Assembly (NCBI RefSeq): GCF_002752355.1
Contig: NZ_MRAV01000014.1
Span: 248,001 to 312,000 of the forward strand
DNA length: 64,000 nt
Reading direction: 5' to 3'
Origin: Leucobacter sp. OLIS6
GTDB taxonomy: Bacteria > Actinomycetota > Actinomycetes > Actinomycetales > Microbacteriaceae
Part shown: piece by piece, positions 7,503-16,398 of the stretch
How the letters are laid out: every line of letters begins with the position of its first letter
Position numbering within the stretch: position 1 is the stretch's first letter
The notes under the pieces: model-generated
Told to the model about the DNA's origin: nothing
Databases searched by the model: none
What the model saw: the letters and a program-made list of their open reading frames with translations, nothing else
Position numbers and translations under genes: made by a program

Positions 7503-8407
7503 TTGGCGCCTCCGGGAGGGTTGGGGAGCTGGTCGGAGAGCTGGATGCCCTCGGCGGCGAAGCGACGGCGGATCTCGGCGCGGATGCCGCGCTGGACCTC
7601 CCACTGGGCCTCCGGCCGCGTGCGCACCGCGAGGCGCAGTGTGGCGCGGTCGCCGAAGACGCTCTCGAGGCCGAGGATCTCGGGCTCGCCGGTGACCTTG
7701 CGGGCGAACTTCTCGGAGTGGAGCAGCGCGCGGGCGGCTTCGAGCGTCACCTCGGAGACGTGGCTGAGGTCCTGGTCGGCGGCGACGGTCACGTCGATGA
7801 GCGCCCGACCCCAGCCCTGCGAAGCGTTGCCGAGGGTCAGGATCTCTCCGTTGCGCACGAACCAGAGCGTGCCGTCCATGGCGCGGACCCGGGTCACCCG
7901 GATCCCGACGTCCTCGACGGTGCCGTTGACCGTGCCGATGGTGACCACGTCGCCGATGCCGAGCTGGTCCTCGAACACCATGAAGATGCCGTTGAGCACG
8001 TCCTTCACGATGTTCTGCGCACCGAAGGCGAGGCCGGCTGCGATGACGCCGGCGGAGGCCAGGATCGCGGTGAGGTTCACCGACAGCTGCCCGAGGATCA
8101 GCACCAGGGCGATCAGCACGATCACCCAGGTGATGACCACGCGGCCGACGGTGCCGAGCGTGCGCGTGCGCTGCACGGCCCGCGCGTTCACGTACGGCGC
8201 GGCCTGGATCTCCGAGGTCGTGTCGACGTCCTGGGCCTTCTTGACCCCGCGGACGATCTGATTGACCGCGCGCATGAGCAGCTTGCGCAGGATCCAGTTC
8301 GCGAGGATCGCGAGGATGACGATCAGCACGATGCTGAGCGGCACGTGGTAGGTCTTCAGGAAATCCTGGATCGCCGCGCCCGCGGTGTTCTCGGCCGTCT
8401 GCAGCAT
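7499..8407 (-). CDS. MscS family mechanosensitive ion channel
   Basis: A 302-residue membrane protein. Hydrophobic segments at about residues 15-40, 85-110 and 113-140 precede the MscS pore helix (ASAGVIAAGLAFGAQNIVKD), then a beta domain (FEDQLGIGDVVTIGTVNGTVEDVGIRVTRVRAMDGT) and an alpha-beta C-terminal domain. It opens under membrane tension to release solutes on hypo-osmotic shock. It starts immediately after the pepN stop codon (no gap) and overlaps glbO by 4 nt, giving a pepN-mscS-glbO operon. Confidence 0.93.
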   Translation of the reverse strand: MLQTAENTAGAAIQDFLKTYHVPLSIVLIVILAILANWILRKLLMRAVNQIVRGVKKAQDVDTTSEIQAAPYVNARAVQRTRTLGTVGRVVITWVIVLIALVLILGQLSVNLTAILASAGVIAAGLAFGAQNIVKDVLNGIFMVFEDQLGIGDVVTIGTVNGTVEDVGIRVTRVRAMDGTLWFVRNGEILTLGNASQGWGRALIDVTVAADQDLSHVSEVTLEAARALLHSEKFARKVTGEPEILGLESVFGDRATLRLAVRTRPEAQWEVQRGIRAEIRRRFAAEGIQLSDQLPNPPGGAK

Positions 8408-10981
8408 CTACACCTCCGCGTCGGCGGTCTGCGCCGAGAGCGCCCGCTCGACACCCGACAGGTGCTCGGAGACGAGGCGGCGCAGGGCTGCCGGAGCTTC
8501 GGGGTTGGCGTCGAGCCAGGCCGCGGTCGCCGTGCGCAGGCGCTCGTCGGCGAGCGGCGATGGGAAGAAGCCCTCGACGAGTTCCTCGGCGATCGCGTGG
8601 CTGCGAGAGGCCCAGATGCCGGAGATCGATTCGAAGTACCGGGTGACGAACGGCTCGAGCAGGGCGAGGTCGGCAGCACGGGTGAACCCGATCGCCGTGG
8701 CGCGCACGATGAGGTTGGACGCCGTGCTCGCTTCGAAGACCGAGGCCCAGGCGGCCGCCTTGTCGTCGTGGGTGGGGAGAGCCGCTCGCGCGTGCGCCGC
8801 GGACTGCTCGCCGGTGGCGGTCCGGTCGTCGGCCAGTGCGGCCTCGATCTCCTCGCGGGTCGCGCGGCCGCCCGCGGCCAGGGCGATGAGCAGCTCCCAG
8901 CCGAGATCGGTGTCGATGTCGAGCCCCTCGAGCGGAGCGGTGCCCTCGAGCAGCGCGAGGACGATGTCGAGCTGGTCGGGGCTCGCGGCGAGCTGCGCGA
9001 AGGCTCGGACGAACTGGAACTGCCGGTCGGAAGCGGGGTCCGCGTCGGCTGCCAGCTGCCACAGCGCATCGGCGACGCGCTCCAGGGTCGCGGTGCGCCG
9101 GGCGGGGGACACGTAGCTCTCGGATGCCAGGAGCAGCTGGTTCAGCAGCGTGCGGAGCGTCGTCGACGCGTCTTCGGAGCCGATGTGCGCGAGCACCAGA
9201 TCGACGAAGCGGGATGCGGGGAACTCGGCGTCGCGGGTCGCGTCCCAGAGGCTGCCCCAGAGCAGCGCCCGCGCCAGGGAGTCCTCGACTCCGCCCAGAT
9301 GCTCCGTGACGGTCGCGAGGGAACGGTCGTCGAGGCGGATCTTCGCGTAGCTCAGATCGTCATCGTTGAGCAGCAGCAGATCCGGCTGCACGACGCCCAC
9401 GAGTTCGGGTACCTCGGTCAGCGGGCCATCGATATCGATCTCGATGCGCCGCACCCGCCGCACCACGGCGCGGTCGCCCGCGCCCGTGGTCTCGTACAGG
9501 CCGACCGCGATGCGGTGCGGGCGCAAGGTCGGATACGCGTCGACCGCGGTCTGGCGGACGGCGAACCGGGTGTAGCGGCCGTCGGGGTCGAGCTCGAACT
9601 CGGGACGCAGCGTGTTCACGCCCGCGGTCTCGAGCCACAGTTTCGACCACTCGGTGAGATCGCGGCCGGAGCGGGCTTCGAGCTCGCCGAGGAGGTCGGG
9701 GAGTTCGGTGTTGCCGTGGTGGTGCTTCACGAAGTAGTCGTGCACGCCCTGCATGAAGGGTTCGCGTCCGACCCAGGCGACGAGCTGCTTGAGCACGGAC
9801 GCGCCCTTGGCGTACGTGATGCCGTCGAAATTGACCAGCACGTCCTGCAGATCGCGGATGGGAGCGACGATGGGGTGCGTCGAGGGGAGCTGATCCTGAC
9901 GGTAGGCCCAGGACTTCTCGGATGCGACGAAGGTGGTCCAGCAGTCGCTCCACTCGGTCGCCTCGGCGGTCGCGAGCGTCGACATGTACTCGGCGAAGGA
10001 CTCGTTGAGCCAGAGATCGTTCCACCAGCGCATCGTGACCAGGTCGCCGAACCACATGTGGGCGAGCTCGTGCAGGATCGTGACGACCCGGCGCTCGCGC
10101 ATGGCGTCGGTGACCTGGCTGCGGAACACGTAGGCCTCGGTGAAGGTCACGGCGCCCGCGTTCTCCATCGCGCCCGCGTTGAACTCGGGGACGAAGAGCT
10201 GATCGTACTTGTCGAACGGGTAGGCGTAGTCGAACTGCTCCTCGAAGAAGGCGAAGCCCTGGCGCGTCTTGTCGAAGACGTAGTCGGCATCGAGGTGCGG
10301 TGCCAGGGACTCCCGGCAGAACACACCGAGGGGGATCGTGCGGCCGTCGCGGCTGGTCAGCTCGGAGCGGACTTCGCGGTACGGACCGGCGATGAGCGCG
10401 GTGATGTAGCTCGACATGACCGGCGTCGGCTCGAACGCCCAGGTCGACAGCGCCTCCCCGTCGCGTTCGCCGGCTGCGGCGGGCTCGGGCGTCGGCTGGT
10501 TGCTGACCATCTTCCAGCGCGAGGGCGCGGTGACGGTGAACTGGAACGTCGCCTTCAGATCGGGCTGCTCGAACACCGCGAACACGCGCCGCGAATCGGG
10601 CACCTCGAACTGCGTGTAGAGATAGGCCTCGCCGTCGGCGGGATCCACGAAGCGGTGCAGGCCCTCGCCCGTGTTGGTGTAGCGCTGCTCGGAGACGATG
10701 GTGAGCACGTTCTCGGCCGCGAGGCCGTCGAGTTGCACCCGCGAGTCGGCGAAGGCGGCAGCGGGGTCGATGGCGCGTCCGTTGAGATCGATGCTCAGCA
10801 CGCGCTCGGCGATGAGATCGATGAACGTCGCAGCGCCCTCCGTCGCGTCGAAGCGCGCCACGGTCTCGGCGCGGAACAGCTCGGGGCCGGTCGCGAGGTC
10901 GAGCGAGACGGCGTAGCTGCGGGACGTGACGATGGCGGCGCGCTCCTGCGCCTCTGCGCGGGTGAGGTTCTCTCCGGGCAC
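8408..10981 (-). CDS. pepN: Aminopeptidase N (M1 zinc metallopeptidase)
   Basis: An 857-residue cytoplasmic M1 peptidase. It has the GAMEN exopeptidase motif (NAGAMENAGAV), the zinc motif HELAH at about residues 304-308 with the third ligand in NESFAEY, and a long helical C-terminal domain. It releases N-terminal amino acids from peptides. The GTG at 10981 (MPGENLTRAEAQ) is chosen because AAGGAG lies 5 nt upstream on the minus strand and because actinobacterial PepN begins this way. The frame stays open 31 codons further up without homology. TAGTCT at plus 11062-11067 is a candidate -10 for the three-gene operon. Confidence 0.95.
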   Translation of the reverse strand: MPGENLTRAEAQERAAIVTSRSYAVSLDLATGPELFRAETVARFDATEGAATFIDLIAERVLSIDLNGRAIDPAAAFADSRVQLDGLAAENVLTIVSEQRYTNTGEGLHRFVDPADGEAYLYTQFEVPDSRRVFAVFEQPDLKATFQFTVTAPSRWKMVSNQPTPEPAAAGERDGEALSTWAFEPTPVMSSYITALIAGPYREVRSELTSRDGRTIPLGVFCRESLAPHLDADYVFDKTRQGFAFFEEQFDYAYPFDKYDQLFVPEFNAGAMENAGAVTFTEAYVFRSQVTDAMRERRVVTILHELAHMWFGDLVTMRWWNDLWLNESFAEYMSTLATAEATEWSDCWTTFVASEKSWAYRQDQLPSTHPIVAPIRDLQDVLVNFDGITYAKGASVLKQLVAWVGREPFMQGVHDYFVKHHHGNTELPDLLGELEARSGRDLTEWSKLWLETAGVNTLRPEFELDPDGRYTRFAVRQTAVDAYPTLRPHRIAVGLYETTGAGDRAVVRRVRRIEIDIDGPLTEVPELVGVVQPDLLLLNDDDLSYAKIRLDDRSLATVTEHLGGVEDSLARALLWGSLWDATRDAEFPASRFVDLVLAHIGSEDASTTLRTLLNQLLLASESYVSPARRTATLERVADALWQLAADADPASDRQFQFVRAFAQLAASPDQLDIVLALLEGTAPLEGLDIDTDLGWELLIALAAGGRATREEIEAALADDRTATGEQSAAHARAALPTHDDKAAAWASVFEASTASNLIVRATAIGFTRAADLALLEPFVTRYFESISGIWASRSHAIAEELVEGFFPSPLADERLRTATAAWLDANPEAPAALRRLVSEHLSGVERALSAQTADAEV

Positions 10982-11165
10982 GATGCTCCTTCTGCTGCAG
11001 TGGTTCTGTGCGATGGAATACGGGGTCGCGGCGCCGATGGTGCGGGCCGCGGATCGACTCAAGACTATTCCCACCCACCGACATCCCGCCGTGCTCCGCC
11101 TGTCCGGTTTCGGTGAGGTTGCTGACCGCGTGGGCGACGCCCGATCCGAGGGCTACGCTGAGGAC

Positions 11166-12125
11166 ATGACGGATACGCGTGCGCTCGGAACATCGGACCT
11201 GCTCGTCTCGGCGGTCGGACTCGGCTGCAACAACTTCGGCCGGCCGGGCTCGGCCACCGAGGATCAGGCCGGAACCGACCGCGTGATCGGGGCCGCGCTC
11301 GATGCGGGGATCACCTTCTTCGACACCGCCGACCTGTACGGGTACTCGTTCGGGCGGAGCGAGGAGATGATGGGCCGCGTGCTGGGCGAGCGACGCGACG
11401 GGATCGTGCTCGCGACCAAGTTCGGATACCCGGATTCCGGCGCGCCGTACGCCGGAGCACGCGGCTCGCGCGAGTTCATCCGGGCCTCGGTCGAGGGATC
11501 CCTCTCACGTCTCCGCACCGACCGGATCGATCTGTACCAGATGCACTGGCCCGACACGGAGACGCCGATCGGCGAGACGCTGGCGGCGCTCGACGAGCTC
11601 GTGCGCGAGGGCAAGGTGCGTGCGATCGGACACTCGAACTTCTCGGCCGAGCAGATCGACGAGGCGGCCCGCGTCGCGACCGAGCTCGGCGGCACGGCCT
11701 TCGTCTCGGCGCAGAACGAGCTGAGCCTCGTGAATCGGGAGACCGACCGGGAGGTCACTCCCGCCGCGCTGCGCAACGGGCTCGGCCTGCTGCCCTTCTT
11801 CCCGCTCGCCAACGGGTTGCTCACGGGCAAGTTCACGCGCGACCACTTCCCAGCAGATTCGCGGATCATGCGCCAGCGCCCGCACGTGGCCGAGCAGGCG
11901 GACTGGGACGCGCTCGACGCCTACCGGGATCTCTGCGACGCGTGGGGTGTCTCCATGCTCGAGGCGACCTTCGGGTGGCTGCTGCAGCATCGGCCGATCG
12001 CGAGCGTGATCGCGGGCGCGACCCGGATCGAACAGGTGCAGCAGAACGCGGCGGCCGGCTCGGCGTTCCGTCCGAGCGCCGAGCAGTCAGAGCAGATCGA
12101 CGCCCTCTTCCCGATCCCGAGCTGA
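11166..12125 (+). CDS. Aldo/keto reductase
   Basis: A 319-residue (beta/alpha)8 NADPH-dependent oxidoreductase. The catalytic tetrad is visible: Asp in FFDTADLYG, Tyr in the same segment, Lys in LATKFGY and His in LYQMHWPD. The SVIAGATRIEQVQQN coenzyme-binding segment is near the C-terminus. The substrate is unknown. It has TACGCT (11154-11159) 6 nt before the ATG and no proper ribosome binding site, so it is likely leaderless. Its last 39 nt overlap the convergent DedA gene. It is divergent from pepN across 184 nt. Confidence 0.92.
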   Translation: MTDTRALGTSDLLVSAVGLGCNNFGRPGSATEDQAGTDRVIGAALDAGITFFDTADLYGYSFGRSEEMMGRVLGERRDGIVLATKFGYPDSGAPYAGARGSREFIRASVEGSLSRLRTDRIDLYQMHWPDTETPIGETLAALDELVREGKVRAIGHSNFSAEQIDEAARVATELGGTAFVSAQNELSLVNRETDREVTPAALRNGLGLLPFFPLANGLLTGKFTRDHFPADSRIMRQRPHVAEQADWDALDAYRDLCDAWGVSMLEATFGWLLQHRPIASVIAGATRIEQVQQNAAAGSAFRPSAEQSEQIDALFPIPS

Positions 12126-12839
12126 GTCCGGGGTTCCGGATCCTGCGGTGGGACCGGCATCGCCCGCATCGGTCAGTGCGGCCGCCGAGGCGGCCTTCGC
12201 GTCGCGCCTGCGCCCGCTGATACGGCTGGTGACCACCTCGACGAGCAGACCGATGACGAACGCGGTGGCGATGCCGAGCACCAGGGCGAGCAGCGGATGG
12301 TTGCCGAACACGTGCCCGAAGACGGCGCCGATAGCGATGGAGTACGCGGACCAGAAGACCGCGGCGAACGCCGCGGCGATCGTGAACTTGCGGACCGGGT
12401 AGCCGGTGGTGCCCGCCGCGAGGTTGACGGCAGTGCGCCCGACGGGCACGAAGCGACCGGTCATGATGAGGATGGGGCCGCTGCGGTCGATCGCGTGCGT
12501 CGCCCAATCGAGCGCCCTCGAGACGCGGCGGCCCGAAAGCCACTTCGGTCGGCGATCACCGAGCCTGCGCCCGATGCGGAAGACGATCTGGTCGCCCGTG
12601 AACGCGCCTACGGCCGCGATCGCACCGAGCCAGAGCAGCGCCTCGGGGTGGTCCTTCGCGACGACGGTGGCCACCGCGATCACGACGGATTCGCTGGGGA
12701 CCGGCGGGAACGCCGCGTCCACGATGCAGAGCATGAGGACCACGAGCAGGATCCAGGGGGACTCGACGGTCGCCATCGCGAACGCCTGAATGGCATCGGT
12801 GATCCACTGGAACAGGCGCCCCGCCCCCTTCGTCGAAAT
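12087..12839 (-). CDS. DedA family membrane protein (start uncertain)
   Basis: About 250 residues with the DedA/SNARE-associated core: ESPWILLVVLMLCIVDAAFPPVPSE, then FTGDQIVFRIGRRLG, RFVPVGRTAVNLAAGTTGY and two final membrane segments. DedA proteins act in undecaprenyl-phosphate or phospholipid flipping and membrane homeostasis. The start is not clear. The family needs about 15-20 residues before ESPW, but the only in-frame ATG (12776) leaves four. Candidates are ATT at 12839, 7 nt after GGAG, GTG at 12866 (abutting the divergent neighbour), or a CTG. The C-terminal tail overlaps the aldo-keto reductase by 39 nt. Confidence 0.85.
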   Translation of the reverse strand: MSTKGAGRLFQWITDAIQAFAMATVESPWILLVVLMLCIVDAAFPPVPSESVVIAVATVVAKDHPEALLWLGAIAAVGAFTGDQIVFRIGRRLGDRRPKWLSGRRVSRALDWATHAIDRSGPILIMTGRFVPVGRTAVNLAAGTTGYPVRKFTIAAAFAAVFWSAYSIAIGAVFGHVFGNHPLLALVLGIATAFVIGLLVEVVTSRISGRRRDAKAASAAALTDAGDAGPTAGSGTPDSARDREEGVDLL

Positions 12840-12866
12840 GTCAGATCTCCAGCTTAGGATCGTCAC

Positions 12867-13484
12867 ATGGGAAACACACCGACGTCCGTCGAGTTCTGGT
12901 TCGATCCGATCTGCCCCTGGTGCTGGATGACGAGCCGCTGGGCCAGCGAGGTCGCGAGCGTGCGCGGCTTCGACATCGCCTGGCACCCGATCAGCCTGCG
13001 CATCATCAACGAGAACAACCCCGACGACTCGCACCACGAGCACCACGTGCGCGGCCATCGCTTCGGCCGCGTGGTCGAGGCGGCCCGCCGCGAGGTCGGT
13101 GAATCCGTCGTCGGTCCGCTCTACACGGCGATCGGCACCCGGGTGCATCCGGGCGAGCGCGAGGACGTCGAGGCGATCGTCGCCGAGTCGCTCGAAGAAG
13201 TCGGCATCGTGGGCGAGGCCGCGCAGCGCATCGCCGCCGAGACCGACCTCGAGACCTCGGACGCGCAGCTGCGCGCGAACACCGCGCACGCGCTCGAGAT
13301 CGCGGGCCCCGACGTGGGCGTCCCGATCATCTCGATCGACGGCGTCGCCTTCTTCGGTCCGGTCGTGACCCCGGCGCCCACGGGCGACGCGGCGCTCCGG
13401 CTGTGGGACGGCATCTACGCGGCCGCGAGCGTGCCGGGCTTCTATGAACTCAAACGGGGCCGCACCGCCGGCCCGCAGTTCTGA
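12867..13484 (+). CDS. DsbA-fold mycothiol-dependent nitroreductase-like protein (Rv2466c family)
   Basis: A 205-residue thioredoxin-fold protein with the active-site CPWC at residues 16-19 (FDPICPWCWMTSRW) and the cis-proline region GVPIISIDGVAFFGPV. This matches the actinobacterial Rv2466c group, which uses mycothiol as electron donor and reduces nitro-compounds or mixed disulfides under oxidative stress. TAGGAT (12855-12860) lies 6 nt before the ATG, so the message is probably leaderless. It is followed by rpiB and an Fpg/Nei glycosylase, the same order as in mycobacteria. Confidence 0.88.
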   Translation: MGNTPTSVEFWFDPICPWCWMTSRWASEVASVRGFDIAWHPISLRIINENNPDDSHHEHHVRGHRFGRVVEAARREVGESVVGPLYTAIGTRVHPGEREDVEAIVAESLEEVGIVGEAAQRIAAETDLETSDAQLRANTAHALEIAGPDVGVPIISIDGVAFFGPVVTPAPTGDAALRLWDGIYAAASVPGFYELKRGRTAGPQF

Positions 13485-13519
13485 ATTCGGCCCCTCGGGC
13501 TGCCGATAGGATCGCAGTC

Positions 13520-14011
13520 ATGCGTATTCACGTTGCGACCGACCACGCCGGACTCGAATTCAGTCAGCAGCTGCAGCAGCACCTGCGCGAACAGGGGCAC
13601 GAGGTGATCGATCACGGTCCCGCCGAGTACGACGCGCTCGACGACTACCCCTCGTTCTGCATCAACGCCGCCGTCGGCGTCGCCCGCGATCAGCACGACG
13701 GCGTCGAGGCGCTGGGCGTGGTGTTCGGCGGTTCGGGCAACGGCGAGCAGATGGCCGCCAACAAGGTCGAGGGGATTCGCGCCGCGCTCGTCTGGAACGA
13801 GTCGACCGCGAGCCTCGCGCGCGAGCACAACAACGCGAACGTGATCTCCATCGGTGCACGGCAGCACCCGGTGGAGGATGCGATCCGCTTCATCGACCTG
13901 TTCATCGCGACTCCGTTCCCCGGCGACGAGCGCCACGTGCGCCGTATCGGCCAGCTCGGCGAATACGAGCGCACCGGCCTCATCGCCGGCAAGCAGGTCG
14001 ACGCGATCTAA
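13520..14011 (+). CDS. rpiB: Ribose-5-phosphate isomerase B
   Basis: A 163-residue RpiB/LacAB family enzyme interconverting ribose-5-phosphate and ribulose-5-phosphate in the pentose phosphate pathway. It begins MRIHVATDHAGLEF, with the phosphate/ring-binding GGSGNGEQMAANKVEGIRAAL and NNANVISIGAR segments. The catalytic cysteine of the E. coli enzyme is replaced here by Ser in FGGSGNG, as in actinobacterial homologues, which use a glutamate base. TAGGAT (13507-13512) lies 7 nt before the ATG, consistent with a leaderless start. The next gene begins 5 nt after the stop. Confidence 0.95.
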   Translation: MRIHVATDHAGLEFSQQLQQHLREQGHEVIDHGPAEYDALDDYPSFCINAAVGVARDQHDGVEALGVVFGGSGNGEQMAANKVEGIRAALVWNESTASLAREHNNANVISIGARQHPVEDAIRFIDLFIATPFPGDERHVRRIGQLGEYERTGLIAGKQVDAI

Positions 14012-14016
14012 GCGAT

Positions 14017-15036
14017 ATGCCCGAAGGACACTCCGTACACCGGATCGCCCGTCAGTTCGCCGCGAACTTCGTGGGCGGTCCGGTGGCGGTCTCGAGCCCG
14101 CAGGGCCGTTTCGCGCCGGGCGCGGCGATCATCGACGGTCGCGAGATGATCGATGCCCGCGCCGTCGGCAAGCAGATGTTCCTGGAGTTCGCCGGCGCTC
14201 CCGACGGGGACCCGCACTGGCTGCGGGTCCACCTCGGCATCTACGGGGCCTGGGACTTCGCCGGCGCGGTACGCGTCGATCCGAGCATCCAGATCCACGG
14301 CGTCACGCCCGGGCACTCCAAGCTGGGGCAGACGGGGGAGTACTCCCGTCCTGACGGCCGGGCTCCCGTCGACCGCGACGGCGAGGACTCGGTGACTTCG
14401 ATCGGCGCTCCGCGGCGCACACGGGTCCGCATGGCCGAGCACGATCGCGAGACCGAGGCGTCAGCGATCTTCCCGCCCGAGCCCGTCGGCCAGGTGCGCG
14501 TGCGGTTGCTCAACGATCTCGTGTGTGCCGACCTGCGCGGCCCGACGGCGTGCGAAGTGCTCACTCCGGCCGAGGCCGACGCGGTGATCCAGCGCCTCGG
14601 GCCAGATCCTGCGAACGCGAATACGCCTCGCGAGCGCGACCGCTTCGTCGAGCGAGCCGCGAAGAAGAAGACCCCGATCGGTCTCGTGCTCATGGACCAG
14701 TCGGTCGTCGCGGGGATCGGCAACGTCTATCGGGCCGAGATGCTGTTCCGTGCGGAGCTCGATCCGCACACCCCGGCGAATTCGCTCGACCGTACGGTGC
14801 TCGAGGCGCTGTGGGACGACTGGGCGCACCTGCTCGAGATCGGCATCACCGTCGGGCAGATGATCACCATCGACGGGCTCGAGGGCGAGGCCTACCAGCG
14901 CGCGCTGACCGAGCGCGATGAGCGGCACTGGGTCTACAAGCTCGAGGGGACCCCTTGCAAGCGCTGCGGCACGAACATCGCGCTGGAGGAGATGGCCAAC
15001 CGTAAGCTCTACTGGTGCCCCGGCTGCCAGACCTGA
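14017..15036 (+). CDS. Fpg/Nei family DNA glycosylase
   Basis: A 339-residue bifunctional glycosylase/AP lyase. It has the N-terminal MPEGHS motif (Pro1 and Glu2 catalytic after Met removal), the helix-two-turn-helix with VVAGIGNVYRAEML, and a complete C-terminal zinc finger (CKRCG ... CPGC). It excises oxidised bases. The PEGHS start and its place after rpiB are those of the mycobacterial Nei1 type rather than true MutM. It is translationally close to rpiB (5 nt), forming one unit with the nitroreductase-like gene. Confidence 0.92.
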   Translation: MPEGHSVHRIARQFAANFVGGPVAVSSPQGRFAPGAAIIDGREMIDARAVGKQMFLEFAGAPDGDPHWLRVHLGIYGAWDFAGAVRVDPSIQIHGVTPGHSKLGQTGEYSRPDGRAPVDRDGEDSVTSIGAPRRTRVRMAEHDRETEASAIFPPEPVGQVRVRLLNDLVCADLRGPTACEVLTPAEADAVIQRLGPDPANANTPRERDRFVERAAKKKTPIGLVLMDQSVVAGIGNVYRAEMLFRAELDPHTPANSLDRTVLEALWDDWAHLLEIGITVGQMITIDGLEGEAYQRALTERDERHWVYKLEGTPCKRCGTNIALEEMANRKLYWCPGCQT

Positions 15037-15096
15037 TCCCGGCGCCCGCCACGCGCCGGGCCGTTGCGCAGGCGTGCGCCCAGTACGCTGGTGTGC

Positions 15097-16398
15097 ATGC
15101 GTGACTTCCTCTCGACCGTGATCGGCAAGTCGGTCCGTCAGGTCGCCCGGCTGCGCGGCGGAGGCTCCGCGCTCCCCGGTCTCGTCGTCGAAAAGCTCGA
15201 TCCCGGGTACCTCGCCCGCGTGCTCGGCCGTCTGCCGCACGGCGTGGTCGCGGTGAGCGGCACCAACGGCAAGACGACGACCACGAAGATGATCGTCGAG
15301 ATCCTGGAGGCCCAGGGCCTGCGGGTGTTCACGAACCGCACCGGTTCGAACTTCTCGCGCGGCGTCGTCGCGGCGGCGGTTCAGGAGAGCTCGATCGGCG
15401 GGCGCCTCGCAGCGGACATCGCGGTGCTCGAGCTCGACGAGGCCCATGCCATGCACTTCATCGCGAAGGTGAAGCCGCGGCACACGCTGCTGCTCAACGT
15501 GCTGCGCGATCAGCTCGACCGCTTCGGTGAGATCGATGCGACGGCGAAACTGCTGCAGCGGATCGCCGACGCCACCACCGACGGGGTGGTGGTGAACCGC
15601 GAGGATCCGCTGCTCGCCGCGGTGGGCGCGCGCGTCGCCGATTCCGGCAGGGGAGTCGCCGTGCGCGAGTTCGGGCTCTCCCCGAAGCTCCGTGCGATGT
15701 TCCCGAGCGACGACGATTTCCACGCCGGCTCGCCCGCGGACGACGCCCTCGGGATCGACGCACCCGACGCGGGATCCGCCGATGTGACCCTCGTCGAGGT
15801 CGGCGATCACTCCGCGGTGTTCCGCTTCGACGGCGAGGACCGGGCGACGACGCTCAAGCTCGAGGGCCTCTACAACACCTTCAACGCGGCGGCCGCGCTC
15901 GCGACCGTGCGGATGGTGCTCGGCGATGCGGACCCCGAAGCGCTGCTCTCGGCGCTCTCGGAGGTGCGTCCGGCGTTCGGCCGCGGCGAGCAGCTGGTGC
16001 TCGACGGGCAGCCGCTCGAACTGGTGCTGGTGAAGAACCCCGCCGGATTCCGCCTCGCGCTCGCCTCCTTCGCTCCCGAGGGCGTCGGCACCATGATCGC
16101 GATCAACGACCAGTACGCGGACGGACGCGACATGTCGTGGCTGTGGGACGTGGACTTCGCCTCGCTGGCGTCCGAGGGCGTCGACACCGTCTCGGGCGCG
16201 CGCGCCTGGGACATGGCGCTGCGGCTCGAGCACGACGAGGTCGCGGTCGGCACGGTGCAGGAGGACCTCGCGGCGGCGCTTGCCGGCTTCCGGGAGCGCA
16301 CCCCCGGGCGCCCGCGACGCATCTTCTCCACCTACACGGCGATGCTCGCGCTGCGCAAGGAGCTGGCCACCCTGACCGATGTGGAGGAGATCTGGTGA
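15097..16398 (+). CDS. murT: Lipid II isoglutaminyl synthase, ligase subunit MurT
   Basis: A 433-residue Mur-ligase homologue. It has the ATP loop SGTNGKTTTTKM near residue 55, the central domain motif ELDEAHAMHF, and the C-terminal DUF1727 domain (DVDFASLASEGVDTVSGARAWDMALRLEH). With GatD it amidates the D-glutamate of lipid II to isoglutamine, which is needed for efficient cross-linking. The usual cysteine zinc ribbon of Gram-positive MurT is not obvious in this sequence. TACGCT (15084-15089) lies 7 nt before the ATG, probably a leaderless start. The stop overlaps gatD (GTGA). Confidence 0.94.
   Translation: MRDFLSTVIGKSVRQVARLRGGGSALPGLVVEKLDPGYLARVLGRLPHGVVAVSGTNGKTTTTKMIVEILEAQGLRVFTNRTGSNFSRGVVAAAVQESSIGGRLAADIAVLELDEAHAMHFIAKVKPRHTLLLNVLRDQLDRFGEIDATAKLLQRIADATTDGVVVNREDPLLAAVGARVADSGRGVAVREFGLSPKLRAMFPSDDDFHAGSPADDALGIDAPDAGSADVTLVEVGDHSAVFRFDGEDRATTLKLEGLYNTFNAAAALATVRMVLGDADPEALLSALSEVRPAFGRGEQLVLDGQPLELVLVKNPAGFRLALASFAPEGVGTMIAINDQYADGRDMSWLWDVDFASLASEGVDTVSGARAWDMALRLEHDEVAVGTVQEDLAAALAGFRERTPGRPRRIFSTYTAMLALRKELATLTDVEEIW

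Noticed and set aside
7457-11116. 1219-codon open frame on the plus strand
   Set aside because: Shadow of mscS and pepN on the minus strand, both of which have clear catalytic or structural motifs.
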